Shown: positions 25,703-34,554, numbered from the stretch's first letter. The stretch is DNA of 64,000 nt from Rathayibacter sp. SW19 (GCF_030866825.1 NZ_CP133020.1:3596001-3660000), one strand, 5' to 3'. The notes: generated from the sequence alone by a model not told the origin. Numbers and translations: made by a program.

Positions 25703-27212
25703 GGGGTTGTTGTCGCCAGGTGGCGCGGCTGCGCATTCGGAGTGGTTTGCGTTCGGGGTCGTATTCCGGTGGTGGGATCATCCAGTAGGTGGTGCCCTCG
25801 CGTATGATTTTCCAGCCCTGGTTGTGGATGAGCATGTGGCTGAAACGGCAGAGTAATACTCCGTCGGCGATGTCGGTTTTTCCGTGGTCGGCGTGCCACT
25901 GGTCGATGTGGTGGGCTTCTAGATGTCGGGAGGTTCCACCGCAGAGCGGATCCATGCATCCGCCATCGCGATACCACAACGCGATCTTCTGTCTGGCGGT
26001 GAACAAGCGTTGCTCCCGCCCGACATCCAACGGGCCGCCGTGTTCATCGACAATGATCTGACGGCTGCCCGCGTCGCAGATGATGCGTTCCAGCAGTGCT
26101 GGTGGGACCGCTTCACCGGTCTCGAGCAGGAACCCGGTTCCTGTCAGGTTGCCGTTCTCGTCTGTGGTGTGGAGTGCTTCCTGGGTGGTGATCACGCGCA
26201 GGCCGGGCTGCAGGGTGCCGAACGCGATCGTCGGGTCGGCAAGTGTGCCTGCCCGCAACGTGTCCATCAGCAGGTCGAAGACGATCTGATCGTCGGTGCG
26301 CGGGTCCTCGACCAGTTGTTGCGCCTTGGCTGCCTCGTCTTTGTCGACGAAGCGTGGCCCACCACGTCGCGGCCGCATCCTCGCGGCAACAACCGAGTCG
26401 ACCCATGCCGCCGATTCGTCATCGAACTCGATCCATGCCGTGCGCGCGCCCCGCGAATTGCGGTGAAAGGTGCACTTGCGTGCCTCATACCGTTCCTGCG
26501 CCCGCATGCTCACCCCGACCGGATCAATCCGGTCGCGCGCCCAACGCGCCTTCTTGAGTAGGTCGTCAGCGTTGTCTCCTGCCGCCTCGGCGATCACGTC
26601 TTCGGCGGCCTGACGCAGCATCTCCCCGTCGCACCGCTTGTTCGGCGTGCCGAGTCCTTTCAGAATGGCACAGGCGCCCTCCGACGTCAGACGACCCTCG
26701 GCGACCGCGCGGGTGATCGGCTCCGACCACGGCAGCACGACAGGCACAGTCTCCACGACCCCGGCCACCGGATCGTCAGGGTTCGCATCGTCCGTGTTCG
26801 CATCGCCGGAGTTCGGATCGGCGGTGTTCGGTTCGGCGAGCCGGCTCGCGTCATCGACCTCACCCATCGCGGTTCCCAGGCGCACCTGACGCCACGCCTC
26901 ACCCTTGGTCGAGCCGGTGATCGACTGCACCAGTTCCGCGGCCGAGCGATGCCCGCTGCGCGCGGCCAAACCCTGATACCCGAGTTGACGATCAGAACGT
27001 TTGGCAACCACCCCCGCAGCAGCGGCGATCAGCGCATCAGTCCCGGAACGAAGAGCCGCCGAATCGGTGAGAAACCTCCGCAAATCGGCATCGTCAAACC
27101 GGGACAGCACCTCCGACGAGGAGACCGCACCGCCCAGGTCCGCTTCACGCGCAGCAAGCGAACCCGCCACCGCGTCAGCGGCTTCACGAATCTGCTGTGA
27201 TACCAACGTCAT
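25692..27212 (-). CDS. DUF222 / HNH endonuclease protein (13E12-repeat family), copy 1
   Basis: 506 residues. The N-terminal two thirds is DUF222 (13E12 repeat family); an acidic Asn/Asp-rich insert at about residues 128-150 is coded by 15-bp repeats (26781-26840). The C-terminus (about 412-467) is an HNH nuclease: DGGCMDPLCGG, HLEAHHIDQWHADHG and LLCRFSHMLIHNQGW. A TAAACT box 6 bases before the ATG suggests a leaderless transcript. It differs from copy 2 (48456-49976) by three residues (Gln/Arg and His/Asp near residue 345, Arg/Cys near the end). Members of this family are repeated in actinobacterial genomes and may be selfish or regulatory; the function is not established. Confidence 0.92.
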   Translation of the reverse strand: MTLVSQQIREAADAVAGSLAAREADLGGAVSSSEVLSRFDDADLRRFLTDSAALRSGTDALIAAAAGVVAKRSDRQLGYQGLAARSGHRSAAELVQSITGSTKGEAWRQVRLGTAMGEVDDASRLAEPNTADPNSGDANTDDANPDDPVAGVVETVPVVLPWSEPITRAVAEGRLTSEGACAILKGLGTPNKRCDGEMLRQAAEDVIAEAAGDNADDLLKKARWARDRIDPVGVSMRAQERYEARKCTFHRNSRGARTAWIEFDDESAAWVDSVVAARMRPRRGGPRFVDKDEAAKAQQLVEDPRTDDQIVFDLLMDTLRAGTLADPTIAFGTLQPGLRVITTQEALHTTDENGNLTGTGFLLETGEAVPPALLERIICDAGSRQIIVDEHGGPLDVGREQRLFTARQKIALWYRDGGCMDPLCGGTSRHLEAHHIDQWHADHGKTDIADGVLLCRFSHMLIHNQGWKIIREGTTYWMIPPPEYDPERKPLRMRSRATWRQQPRTG

Positions 27213-27568
27213 ACGGATAGTTTACCACATTTGTCGTAGTTATGTTCGAATGTGTATAGACGCTTGTACGCACCATGCTCGTATTAACGTCTGCCCTGGA
27301 CGCGGTCCGGAACCCGCCGCCCAACCTAATAGTTCTCTGCGGAAGTGCGCCAACGCAGCCGACCGATCAACTCCGCGGAGCCGACCTTCAACAGCACTCG
27401 CCGGGACGCGACGTTGTCCACCTCAGCGTCTGCCTGCACCATCAAAGCGCCGCGGCGACCGGTGAACGCACCCAACACACGAAGCGCCTCAGCCGCGCAG
27501 CCGCGCCCACGCTCAGCCCCGACGACGAACCCATCCCCAAGCTCGACGCAACCAACGGCATCCGGTTG
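25701..27568. mobile_element. Duplicated 1.87-kb unit, copy 1 (HNH gene plus acetyltransferase tail)
   Basis: The stretch from CGGGGTTGTTGTCGCC to CAACGGCATCCGGTTG matches 48465-50332 without any insertion or deletion (constant offset 22,764) and only scattered base changes. It contains the HNH gene, its upstream region and the last part of an acetyltransferase gene. Both flanks differ between copies, so the ends are sharply defined. No terminal inverted repeats or target duplications are visible. Confidence 0.88.
27326..27568 (-). pseudogene. GNAT acetyltransferase C-terminal fragment carried by HNH copy 1
   Basis: One minus-strand frame reads VELGDGFVVGAERGRGCA, AEALRVLGAFTG and DNVASRRVLLKVGSAEL, the acetyl-CoA-binding half of a GNAT protein, ending at a TAG at 27326. 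Beyond 27568 the frame hits a TGA in unrelated DNA. The same segment continues into the rest of the gene in copy 2 (50090-50617), so this is a hitch-hiking fragment. Confidence 0.8.
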
Positions 27569-27798
27569 CTGCGAAAAGTTCGACGATCACGGTTCTCGCG
27601 CTGCGCACGACGGGCGACTCCGCTTGCCCGGTCGTCCCGGCTCGATGCGGCGTTGAAACAGTCGGCCCCGGTTGCCTTCGAGCCGGCACCAGAACTATTC
27701 GCGCAGGACACACCGATGAACTGCACCTGCGCTGGTTCTCTGACCCCGACCCTGACGTCACAAGCGCCGGCAGCGGCCTGCCAGGATTTGCGATAGTC
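27569..27798. other. Unassigned stretch between HNH copy 1 and the ArsR promoter
   Basis: 230 bases unique to this locus. One plus-strand frame (ending TAA near 27816) reads DELHLRWFSDPDPDV but is not long enough or recognisable enough to call a gene. It may be a gene remnant cut by the element. Confidence 0.4.
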
Positions 27799-27830
27799 TT
27801 GACATTATGCAGGTAAATACCTGCATAATG
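27799..27830 (+). promoter_or_regulatory. Promoter with embedded 28-bp operator palindrome
   Basis: A consensus -35 box TTGACA (27799-27804) is followed after 19 bp by CATAAT (27824-27829). A perfect inverted repeat with 12-bp arms (CATTATGCAGGT at 27803-27814, ACCTGCATAATG at 27819-27830) and spacer AAAT covers nearly the whole promoter. The ATG of the ArsR-type gene is 7 bases after the -10 box, so the transcript would be leaderless. Autorepression by the ArsR protein is the obvious reading (inference). Confidence 0.8.
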
Positions 27831-27835
27831 GGTTG

Positions 27836-28660
27836 ATGGATGCGGACACGGTATTCAAGGCACTCGCCGATCCGAGTCGGCGCAGGCTTCTCGACATGTT
27901 GCACGAGCGGTCAGGGCTCACCGTGACCGAACTCTGTGAAAGCCTCGAGATGCGGCGCCAATCCGCGAGCCAGCACCTCGAGTTACTTGAGGCGGCAAAC
28001 CTTGTCACCTCAGTGCGCGATGGTCGGCGAAAACTGCACTATCTGAATCCCGTCCCCATCCGCCAGATCCAAACTCGCTGGATCTGGAAATTCGAGGAGC
28101 CGCGTCTGAGCGCGCTTGACTCCATCAAGAACCGAGCAGAGGAGATCGCGATGACCGAGACGACAGTAGGCAAGGTTCCGGCATATGTGTACACCATCTA
28201 CATCCGGGCGATGCCGGATGATGTTTGGCGTGCGCTGACCGATCCAGAAGCCACCGCACAGTTCTGGGGCCACTCCCAGGTCTCGGATTGGGCGGTCGGC
28301 GGCACCGTCGAACATGTCCGCGTGGACGGCTCCGGCATCGTCGATGCGCGAGGGGTCATTCTCGAAGCCGACCGGCCGCGTCGTCTTTCGTTCAGCTTCG
28401 ACGACCCGAAGCAGCTCGAGAACCCCACATTCGAGGCGAGCGTGGTCAGCTTCGATATCGAGCCTGGGGGCGAGATCGTCAAGCTCACCCTCAGCCACAC
28501 CCAGTTGCGCACGGTGCAGGAGTTGGAGAACATCGGGCAGGGTTGGCCGGCCGTGCTCTCGAATCTCAAAACACTGCTCGAATCCGGCGAGGTGCTGCCG
28601 CAGGCGCCATGGGAATTCCATGCCGACGAACGGGCAATGCGGATGGCCGAGAACGGATAG
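27836..28660 (+). CDS. ArsR-family regulator fused to an SRPBCC/AHSA1 domain
   Basis: 274 residues in two domains. Residues 1-95 form an ArsR winged helix (DTVFKALADPSRRRLLDML, LTVTELCESLEMRRQSASQHLELLEAANLV, with wing VRDGRRKLHYLN). Residues 110-265 are an AHSA1/SRPBCC lipid- or ligand-binding domain (VYTIYIRAMPDDVWRALTDPEATAQFWG). In many bacteria these are two adjacent genes; here they are one protein, so the ligand domain may control the DNA-binding domain directly. No metal-binding Cys is present in the ArsR part. The ATG at 27836 is preferred to the TTG just before it. The 257 bp downstream hold nothing I recognise. Confidence 0.9.
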   Translation: MDADTVFKALADPSRRRLLDMLHERSGLTVTELCESLEMRRQSASQHLELLEAANLVTSVRDGRRKLHYLNPVPIRQIQTRWIWKFEEPRLSALDSIKNRAEEIAMTETTVGKVPAYVYTIYIRAMPDDVWRALTDPEATAQFWGHSQVSDWAVGGTVEHVRVDGSGIVDARGVILEADRPRRLSFSFDDPKQLENPTFEASVVSFDIEPGGEIVKLTLSHTQLRTVQELENIGQGWPAVLSNLKTLLESGEVLPQAPWEFHADERAMRMAENG

Positions 28661-28917
28661 CCGAACCGATCGTTCCGATCGCAAGGAACCAACATCGTTC
28701 CGGCGAATCGGGCACCCGCGGTGCGGCCGTCGACGCAGTAGCACGCGGTCTGATGTCGTGGCAGTCAAGTGAGGTGCTTCGTTCGGTCGTCGACAGGCCG
28801 GCGGTGCCTGAGGGTGGTGTCGACGAGACCAACCGACCCCGGCAACGTGTGCGGCCCCGAGTACGCTTGAACTGGAATCGAGGACGTTTTGGTACTGCCC
28901 GTGGTCGTGGAGGTGCC

Positions 28918-29568
28918 ATGCGCGTCGTGATCGGCGAAGACGAGGTGCTGCTGCAGCACGGCCTGCAACTCGTGCTTCAAGAGGGAGGACTCGATGTCGT
29001 CGCCGTCACCGGTGACGCCGCGAGCCTCGACGATGCCGTGGAACAGCACAGGCCGGAGCTGGTCGTCACGGACATTCGGATGCCGCCCACGCACACAGAC
29101 GAGGGACTCGTCTGTGCATTGCGAATTCGCCGCGACCATCCGGAGATTGCGGTAATGGTGCTCTCCCAGCACGTGCAGCGACGCTACGCGCGGGAGTTGC
29201 TGAACGGCCAGACCGGACGTGTCGGATACCTGCTGAAGCAGCGGATCGCGGACATCGACCGCTTCTTGGGCGACCTGCGCAGGGTCGCCAGTGGGGGCAC
29301 CGTGCTCGACCCTGATGTGATCGCGATGCTGGTTGCTCGTGCGAAGCTTTCGGACGGGGCAATCGGATCGCTCACTCGGCGGCAGCAGGAAGTTTTGGCG
29401 TTGATGGCGGAAGGCGACAGCAATGTGAAGATCGCCGCGCAGCTGTTCATCACCGAGAAGGCTGTGGTGCAGCACACCTCGAGAATCTATGACGCGCTCA
29501 ACCTACCGATCGACTCCGATGCACATCGCAGGGTGCTGGCGGTCGTGCGGTATCTCGCGGAGTCCTGA
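28918..29568 (+). CDS. Response regulator, NarL/LuxR type, without adjacent kinase
   Basis: 216 residues. Receiver domain (1-120) with the acidic pocket (GEDE), phospho-acceptor Asp52 in VVTDIRMPP, Ser in VLSQHV and Lys in YLLKQR. The C-terminal LuxR HTH is clear (LTRRQQEVLALMAEGDSNVKIAAQLFITEKAVVQHTSRIYDAL). No histidine kinase gene is nearby, so this is an orphan or serves a distant kinase. The start at 28918 begins the receiver strand directly; the frame is open far upstream but overlaps the ArsR gene. Confidence 0.92.
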   Translation: MRVVIGEDEVLLQHGLQLVLQEGGLDVVAVTGDAASLDDAVEQHRPELVVTDIRMPPTHTDEGLVCALRIRRDHPEIAVMVLSQHVQRRYARELLNGQTGRVGYLLKQRIADIDRFLGDLRRVASGGTVLDPDVIAMLVARAKLSDGAIGSLTRRQQEVLALMAEGDSNVKIAAQLFITEKAVVQHTSRIYDALNLPIDSDAHRRVLAVVRYLAES

Positions 29569-29634
29569 GCCGTCGTACTTCGCGATTCCAGGTGCAGACC
29601 TGCACACGGCGCCGAGTGCGGCTAGTGTGCGAAC

Positions 29635-30255
29635 ATGGCAACTGTCCTCGACTGGATCGCGCACTCCGGTGTCGTACAAGGTGTGATTATCGGCGCCACG
29701 CTGGCATTCTTGACGGCCGTCGTCGTCTTGAACAGCGTGGCCAGGTCGATCACGACAACCGTGAACGGCTGGCGGTCGATCCGACGATCGGGCCAGCCCG
29801 ACAACGGAATCCTTGTGCGAGCCGCGTGTGCCAAAGCGCTTCCTGCCGTCAACGCGTTCGAAGAGGCCGCCTACTGGACGACCACGGTCGATGAGTCAGG
29901 GCAAACCTTGAACGGGAGGAATGAGTACGTTCTACAGTTTCCGGCTGGCCAGTTGCCGCCGAACGACGCCTTCTGGTCTCTCACGGTGACGGATTCAGTC
30001 GGGTACATGGTGAGCAATCCGATGGGTCGCTCGAGTTTCAACGACCGTTCGCAGCTCACGCGGAGCTCCGACGGGTCGATCGCCATCTACCTGCAGCGAA
30101 ACGCTCCTGCCGGGCACGAAGAGAACTGGCTGCCGACTCCGGCCGGCACATTCAAGCTGATGCTGCGTGCCTATCTTCCAGGCCCAGCAGTTGTCGATGG
30201 CACGTATCGCGTGCCCCCGGTCGTCAAGGCTCAGCATCAAGGCGCAGCGGCATGA
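29635..30255 (+). CDS. DUF1214-domain membrane-anchored protein
   Basis: 206 residues. One N-terminal membrane helix (VVQGVIIGATLAFLTAVVVL) anchors a beta-rich domain with the DUF1214 pattern (FPAGQLPPNDAFWSLTVTD, then PTPAGTFKLMLRAYLP near the end). DUF1214 normally forms the C-terminal half of a two-domain protein whose N-terminal half is DUF1254; here the two are separate, and the DUF1254 gene follows with a 4-bp overlap. The role is unknown. Confidence 0.85.
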   Translation: MATVLDWIAHSGVVQGVIIGATLAFLTAVVVLNSVARSITTTVNGWRSIRRSGQPDNGILVRAACAKALPAVNAFEEAAYWTTTVDESGQTLNGRNEYVLQFPAGQLPPNDAFWSLTVTDSVGYMVSNPMGRSSFNDRSQLTRSSDGSIAIYLQRNAPAGHEENWLPTPAGTFKLMLRAYLPGPAVVDGTYRVPPVVKAQHQGAAA

Positions 30256-30908
30256 ACCGGCTGATTCTGAAATACGGCTATCCCATCACGATCGTCATCC
30301 TGGCGATCTTTGCATGGGTCATCTACCAGCGGTTGGCGGGCGGCTGGAGCGCGATCATCCCGCTCGCCGTGGCGGCAGTGGTCGTCTGGGTGCTCGGCGC
30401 AGCAGTTTTCATCTACGTCTGGCCGCGCATCACGATCGGCGGCTTCAAGAGAGCGATCCTGCGTCGCGGTTTCAGCGGCGGACCGATCCCGGTCAACAGC
30501 CTGTATGCCGAGCCCAACATCTCCTCGGCATCGGCTTCGACCGGAAGCTTGATGGGAACGGGAACCGACGACGTGCTCTACCTCGCCGGCTGGCTCGATC
30601 TGCGCAAGGGACCGCAGGTCTTGCATGTGCCGGACATGGCGGGCAGGTATTACAGCTTGCAGTTCACCGATCCGTCGAGTAGCGCCAATTTCGCCTACGT
30701 CGGCAAACGGACGACGGGGACCAAGGCGGGCGACTTCATTCTCAGCGGGCCAGGCTGGACGGGAAGCGTCGGCAGTGATCTGACGCAGATTTCTTCGCCG
30801 CACAATTCCGTGCTTGTCATCGGCCGGGTGTTCGTCGCGGACGAAAGCGATCAGCCGACCGCGTACGCGCTCGCGAAAGAGATACGGCTCACGCCGCTGC
30901 GGCAGTAG
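30252..30908 (+). CDS. DUF1254-domain membrane protein
   Basis: 218 residues. Two membrane helices at the N-terminus (about 8-25 and 32-55) are followed by a DUF1254 domain (DVLYLAGWLDLRKGPQVLHVPDMAGRYYSLQF, quoted as DVLYLAGWLDL and VPDMAGRYYSLQF). The gene overlaps the DUF1214 gene by 4 bp. The pair probably forms one complex on the outer face of the membrane. Function unknown. Confidence 0.85.
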   Translation: MNRLILKYGYPITIVILAIFAWVIYQRLAGGWSAIIPLAVAAVVVWVLGAAVFIYVWPRITIGGFKRAILRRGFSGGPIPVNSLYAEPNISSASASTGSLMGTGTDDVLYLAGWLDLRKGPQVLHVPDMAGRYYSLQFTDPSSSANFAYVGKRTTGTKAGDFILSGPGWTGSVGSDLTQISSPHNSVLVIGRVFVADESDQPTAYALAKEIRLTPLRQ

Positions 30909-30981
30909 CGGAGCACGTGGCCGGGCGCAGTTTCACGAAACACGGGGGCCAACGCACAGACGGCGCGCCGCAGCAGCGGAC

Positions 30982-31143
30982 TCAACCGGCAAACCCCAGG
31001 AAGACCAGAACCAATCGCTCGAGGTCAACCAGCTGAGCCGGAGTGAGTTTGCCGACCCGAGTGCGAATGTTCGTTCGACGCACGGTCGTCAGCTTGTCGA
31101 TCATTGCAAAGCTCGCCACGAGTCGTTCGTCCACTGGCTGCCC
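30982..31143 (-). pseudogene. MazF/PemK-type toxin C-terminal fragment
   Basis: The minus-strand frame ends with SFAMIDKLTTVRRTNIRTRV and KLTPAQLVDLERLVLVFLG, which follows the end of actinobacterial MazF toxins (a 'D K . T V . R' strand, then 'G . L . . . . . . . L . . A L . V F L G'). The N-terminal RNase core is not readable in this frame and no antitoxin is visible, so it is a relic. The rest of the 30909-31249 gap holds nothing else. Confidence 0.45.
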
Positions 31144-31249
31144 ATCCGCTCGCGTTTTGCCTCTTGCGACGCGTAAAAAGCGCGTTGATAATGGTGGGCA
31201 ATCTCGACGACATAGGTCGCCGCCACCGTGGAATGACAAAGGTGTGGTG

Positions 31250-31492
31250 ATGCAGATGAGATCCCAACGACGCACAATCGTGTTGGCTGGATTGGCCGGC
31301 TTATCAGCCGTTCTGGCGGCGCTGGCAGCAATCTGGCCGCAATGGATCGAGGCGTTCGGTTTTGATCCAGATCACGGCAGCGGGGCTCTTGAGTGGGCCA
31401 TCCCAATCGCGCTCGCCGTCGTCACCGCGTTTTTCGCTCTGGCCGCGCGGCACAGTTGGCGCAGGGTTCGTGCGCTCGGACAGCCCGGGTGA
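31250..31492 (+). CDS. Small membrane protein
   Basis: 80 residues with two membrane helices (about 10-28 and 48-66) separated by a short loop (WPQWIEAFGFDPDHGSGALE) and a basic C-terminus. Similar small proteins occur across actinobacteria without known function. The ATG at 31250 follows an AAAGG-like site; the frame is open upstream. It is 13 bp before the beta-gamma-crystallin-like gene and might be co-transcribed. Confidence 0.6.
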   Translation: MQMRSQRRTIVLAGLAGLSAVLAALAAIWPQWIEAFGFDPDHGSGALEWAIPIALAVVTAFFALAARHSWRRVRALGQPG

Positions 31493-31505
31493 GCGGTGAT
31501 AGCCC

Positions 31506-33389
31506 ATGATTGTGAGCCTTTACGCTGATCCTGGCTATGCGGGAGCCAGTCTCGATCTCGATGTGGGTGAGCATCAGTTGTTCGCTGGTGCAGGCCTGGC
31601 AGACGCCGTCTCGTCGATCCGGGTCGCGACCGGCTTCGTGGCCGTGCTCTATGAAAATGCGGATGCAAGCGGCGGATTCGGTCGATCCGTCGACCTGCTC
31701 GAAGACTGCCCTGACCTGGGCGTCATGGGCCTCGGCGACCTGGTCTCGTACGTTTCAGTCTTCGCGTCTGCGCGAGACATCCAGTCGTTCAACCACGGCA
31801 CGGGCGTCACCGATACGACCCACGTCGTGTGGGCGCGCGGGAGCCTCGCCAACGGGCAGTATGTGCCCGGTCACTGGGAAGCTCCTCGCGCAACGGGCAC
31901 GCAGCCGGTCGGTCCGCCCGTCGTGTCACCGGGCCCACTGCCCCAGCTGCTCCAGATCTCCAAACTGGACGGGTCCTCGTTCGTGGACCCCGCATTCGAC
32001 ACCAGCGCGGCCGACTGGTCGTCGGCGCTGGTCGGCGGCACAACATTCGACGGATCGTCCGCTCACTCCATGGAGTGGGTTTCCGTGCTCAACCCGACGC
32101 TCGAGCAGGATGATGAGGTCGGTATCGCCGGCTTCGCCGTCACCCCGGAGATGTCCGGAGCGGACCTGCCGTTCACGCATCCGTTCGGGCCCGATTTCGA
32201 GTTCGCGATCGTACCGGACACCGAGTATGACGCTCTGCTTGCCGCGTCGAACCGTGACCCGGCGGGTCCGTATGCCGCGGGCTGGCCGGATGCTCGCCGC
32301 GCCGGCCTTCCTGCACCTCCCGGCATTCTCGGACTCGAGGTCGACGGCGCGCTCGTGCCGCCGACGTACCGGCCCGAGTCCGGGGATCGGATTGCGTTGT
32401 ACGGCCGGTGGATCGTCGACGCAGGCCACTCCGACTTCCACACCGAAATCCATCCGCCTCTCGTGATGGCCCGCGCCCGTGCGGTCAACGACCAGGACTC
32501 GCCTGCCTATCCTGACGGCAACGCCACCACACTGCTGCAACTGTGGAGCCGCCCGTACCAAGCTGCGCAGCACTTCACCGACGGAAGTTCCACCGGGCTC
32601 GCGCTCGGCGACTATCTCCAGAACATCGCGGAAACGCTGGGCGACATCAAGGCATATCCTCCGGTGTTCGCGAAATCGTTCGACGGAATCCAGCTGATCG
32701 CGTTCACCGTGCGCCCTGCGGTGATTGCGACCGCGCCGGCGAGACGAATTCAGGACCGCGTACACCTCGAGTGCAGCTACAGCTTCACCGTGAACAATGC
32801 GTGCGGCGTGCAGGTGCAGCAATCTCCCGCCGATCCGAACGCCGTCGTCGTGATCCTCGCGCTGAACAGTGTGGGGCTTCCTGCGTTGCCTGAGCTGCCC
32901 AACACGCTCGACAAATACACGATCGACAGCCTGGTCGCGCAGATCCCGGGTGGCACGAGCGGCCTCACCTCGCTGCTGATCGATGTGGTCAAGGCCTGGC
33001 AGTCTCGCTTCGGACTCGGAGAAGCGGACATCTACGTGCGTCGCTACAACGGGCCGAACGACCCGAGCCCCGCGGCGCAAGTCGTGCCGTTCACCAACCT
33101 CGCAGACCTGCCACGCTCATCCGTGACGGTCGACAACGCCCAACCGTTCCCAGTGATCGGCTGGCTCAAACTGAAATGGGTCTACGAAAATCTCACCATC
33201 GGCAACATCGGCACGATCGCGACCGGCACTGTCCTCACCACGGCTGGAGGCCTGCAAGCCGGGGGCCTGCAAGCCGGGGGCCTGCATGCCGGGGGTCTTC
33301 AACCTGCGGGTCCGGTGTCGGCGCCCTCCGGCGCCGCTGCGCTGGGCAGGCCGCTTCGATTACCGACCCTTCCGGTCGTTCGCCCCTGA
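31506..33389 (+). CDS. Large protein with N-terminal beta-gamma-crystallin-like domain and C-terminal AGGLQ repeats
   Basis: 627 residues. Residues 1-95 look like a two-motif beta-gamma-crystallin domain (LYADPGYAGASLDLDVGEH, ADAVSSIRV, then LYENADASGGFGRSVDL and GDLVSYVSV), a fold that often binds calcium. The following 450 residues are not recognised; they are rich in Pro, Asp and aromatic residues. Near the C-terminus a pentad repeat AGGLQ occurs about four times (15-bp units at 33246-33305) before a Pro-rich tail. There is no signal peptide, so export would need another route. The ATG is preceded by a weak site; the neighbour upstream is a small membrane protein. Confidence 0.75.
   Translation: MIVSLYADPGYAGASLDLDVGEHQLFAGAGLADAVSSIRVATGFVAVLYENADASGGFGRSVDLLEDCPDLGVMGLGDLVSYVSVFASARDIQSFNHGTGVTDTTHVVWARGSLANGQYVPGHWEAPRATGTQPVGPPVVSPGPLPQLLQISKLDGSSFVDPAFDTSAADWSSALVGGTTFDGSSAHSMEWVSVLNPTLEQDDEVGIAGFAVTPEMSGADLPFTHPFGPDFEFAIVPDTEYDALLAASNRDPAGPYAAGWPDARRAGLPAPPGILGLEVDGALVPPTYRPESGDRIALYGRWIVDAGHSDFHTEIHPPLVMARARAVNDQDSPAYPDGNATTLLQLWSRPYQAAQHFTDGSSTGLALGDYLQNIAETLGDIKAYPPVFAKSFDGIQLIAFTVRPAVIATAPARRIQDRVHLECSYSFTVNNACGVQVQQSPADPNAVVVILALNSVGLPALPELPNTLDKYTIDSLVAQIPGGTSGLTSLLIDVVKAWQSRFGLGEADIYVRRYNGPNDPSPAAQVVPFTNLADLPRSSVTVDNAQPFPVIGWLKLKWVYENLTIGNIGTIATGTVLTTAGGLQAGGLQAGGLHAGGLQPAGPVSAPSGAAALGRPLRLPTLPVVRP
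33246..33305. repeat. 15-bp coding repeats (AGGLQ)
   Basis: Four 15-bp units, consensus GGGGGCCTGCAAGCC, in frame within the 627-codon gene. Unit length equals five codons, so copy-number changes keep the frame. Confidence 0.9.
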
Positions 33390-33398
33390 AGCGCGCGA

Positions 33399-34484
33399 TC
33401 AGAGCACCAACTGCGGATGCCTGGCGCCCGCTTCCGCGAACGCCGCATCCGTTTCACGCAGCACCCGCAGCGTGTTGAGGCCTGCGATCGCCGCAACTTC
33501 AGTTGTGCCCCATCCGCGCCGCACGAGCTCCTGAAGCAGGGTGGGATAGCCGTCGACGCCCTCGAGTCCGAGCGGGAACTCATCCGTTCCATCGAAGTCT
33601 CCCCCGAGCCCGACGTGCTCGATACCGGCAACGGCGCGCGCGTGCTCGACGTGATCCGCTACGTCTGACACCGTGACGAGCGGCGCTGGAGAAGTGCGCG
33701 GGCCGGTGAACCACGCTGCATACTCCTCGCTGAGGAACTGCGGAACGAACGCCACCATGATTACGCCGCCGTTGTCGCGCAAGCGGCTCAGCACGTCGTC
33801 TGGCACGTTGCGAGGGTGATCGGACAGCGCCCGGCACGACGAGTGGCTGAAGATTACGGGCGCGTCCGTGACGTCCAACGCGGCATGCATGGTCGCAGGC
33901 GAAACGTGCGACAGATCCACGAGCATCCCGAGCCGGTTGATTTCGCGAATGTAGTCCGCGCCGCGCCCGGTCAGCCCACGGTGAGCCGGCGCATCCGTCG
34001 CCGAGTCTGCCCAACTGGTGTTGTGCAGGTGCGTCAGCGTGAGGTAGCGCACGCCAAGGCGCGCGAGCATCCGCAGCACAGCGGGCGAGTCGTTGATGCT
34101 GTGCGCGCCTTCTGCCCCGAGCAGCGACGCGATGCGTCCGGATGCGCGTGCCGCCTCGACCTCCGCAGCACTGGTCGCGATCGCGAACGTCTGCGGATAC
34201 CGCGCGGCCAGCCGGTAGACCCAGTCGATTTGTTCAAGCGTGCCCTGGATCGCAGCAGCCCCCGTGAGGGCATCGTCGACGTAGACAGACCAGAACTGCG
34301 CGCCCACGCGCCCCGCATGCAACCGTTCTATGTCGGTGTCGGTGGCAAGACCGCCTTCCAGTCCCTCGACCGAGTAGCCGCGCCGCAGGCGGCATTCCCA
34401 CGCCCAGTCGTTGTGTCCGTCGATGATCGGCGAGAGCTCGAGCGCGCGGGCGATGGTGGCTTCTGGGTTCTCGGACTCAGTCAT
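33399..34484 (-). CDS. Membrane dipeptidase (renal dipeptidase, M19 family)
   Basis: 361 residues; zinc-dependent hydrolysis of dipeptides, including D-amino-acid ones. Metal ligands are in place: HxD in IIDGHND, Glu in LLGAEGAHSI, His in DLSHVS and in FSHSSCRAL, and the final Asp in GLGGDFDG. Length is typical for bacterial members. It follows the SDR gene (70 bp gap) on the same strand and ends convergent with the 627-codon gene. No signal peptide is seen, so it is cytoplasmic. Confidence 0.93.
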   Translation of the reverse strand: MTESENPEATIARALELSPIIDGHNDWAWECRLRRGYSVEGLEGGLATDTDIERLHAGRVGAQFWSVYVDDALTGAAAIQGTLEQIDWVYRLAARYPQTFAIATSAAEVEAARASGRIASLLGAEGAHSINDSPAVLRMLARLGVRYLTLTHLHNTSWADSATDAPAHRGLTGRGADYIREINRLGMLVDLSHVSPATMHAALDVTDAPVIFSHSSCRALSDHPRNVPDDVLSRLRDNGGVIMVAFVPQFLSEEYAAWFTGPRTSPAPLVTVSDVADHVEHARAVAGIEHVGLGGDFDGTDEFPLGLEGVDGYPTLLQELVRRGWGTTEVAAIAGLNTLRVLRETDAAFAEAGARHPQLVL

Positions 34485-34554
34485 ACGACCACGCTACGGC
34501 GCTTCGCACGGTTGCGCTCGCGACTGGGCCCCGAACGCCGCAATAGGCGGCGCG

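Noticed and set aside
28225..28917. Upstream extension of the orphan response regulator
   Set aside because: It overlaps the ArsR-SRPBCC gene in another frame; the receiver domain starts at 28918.
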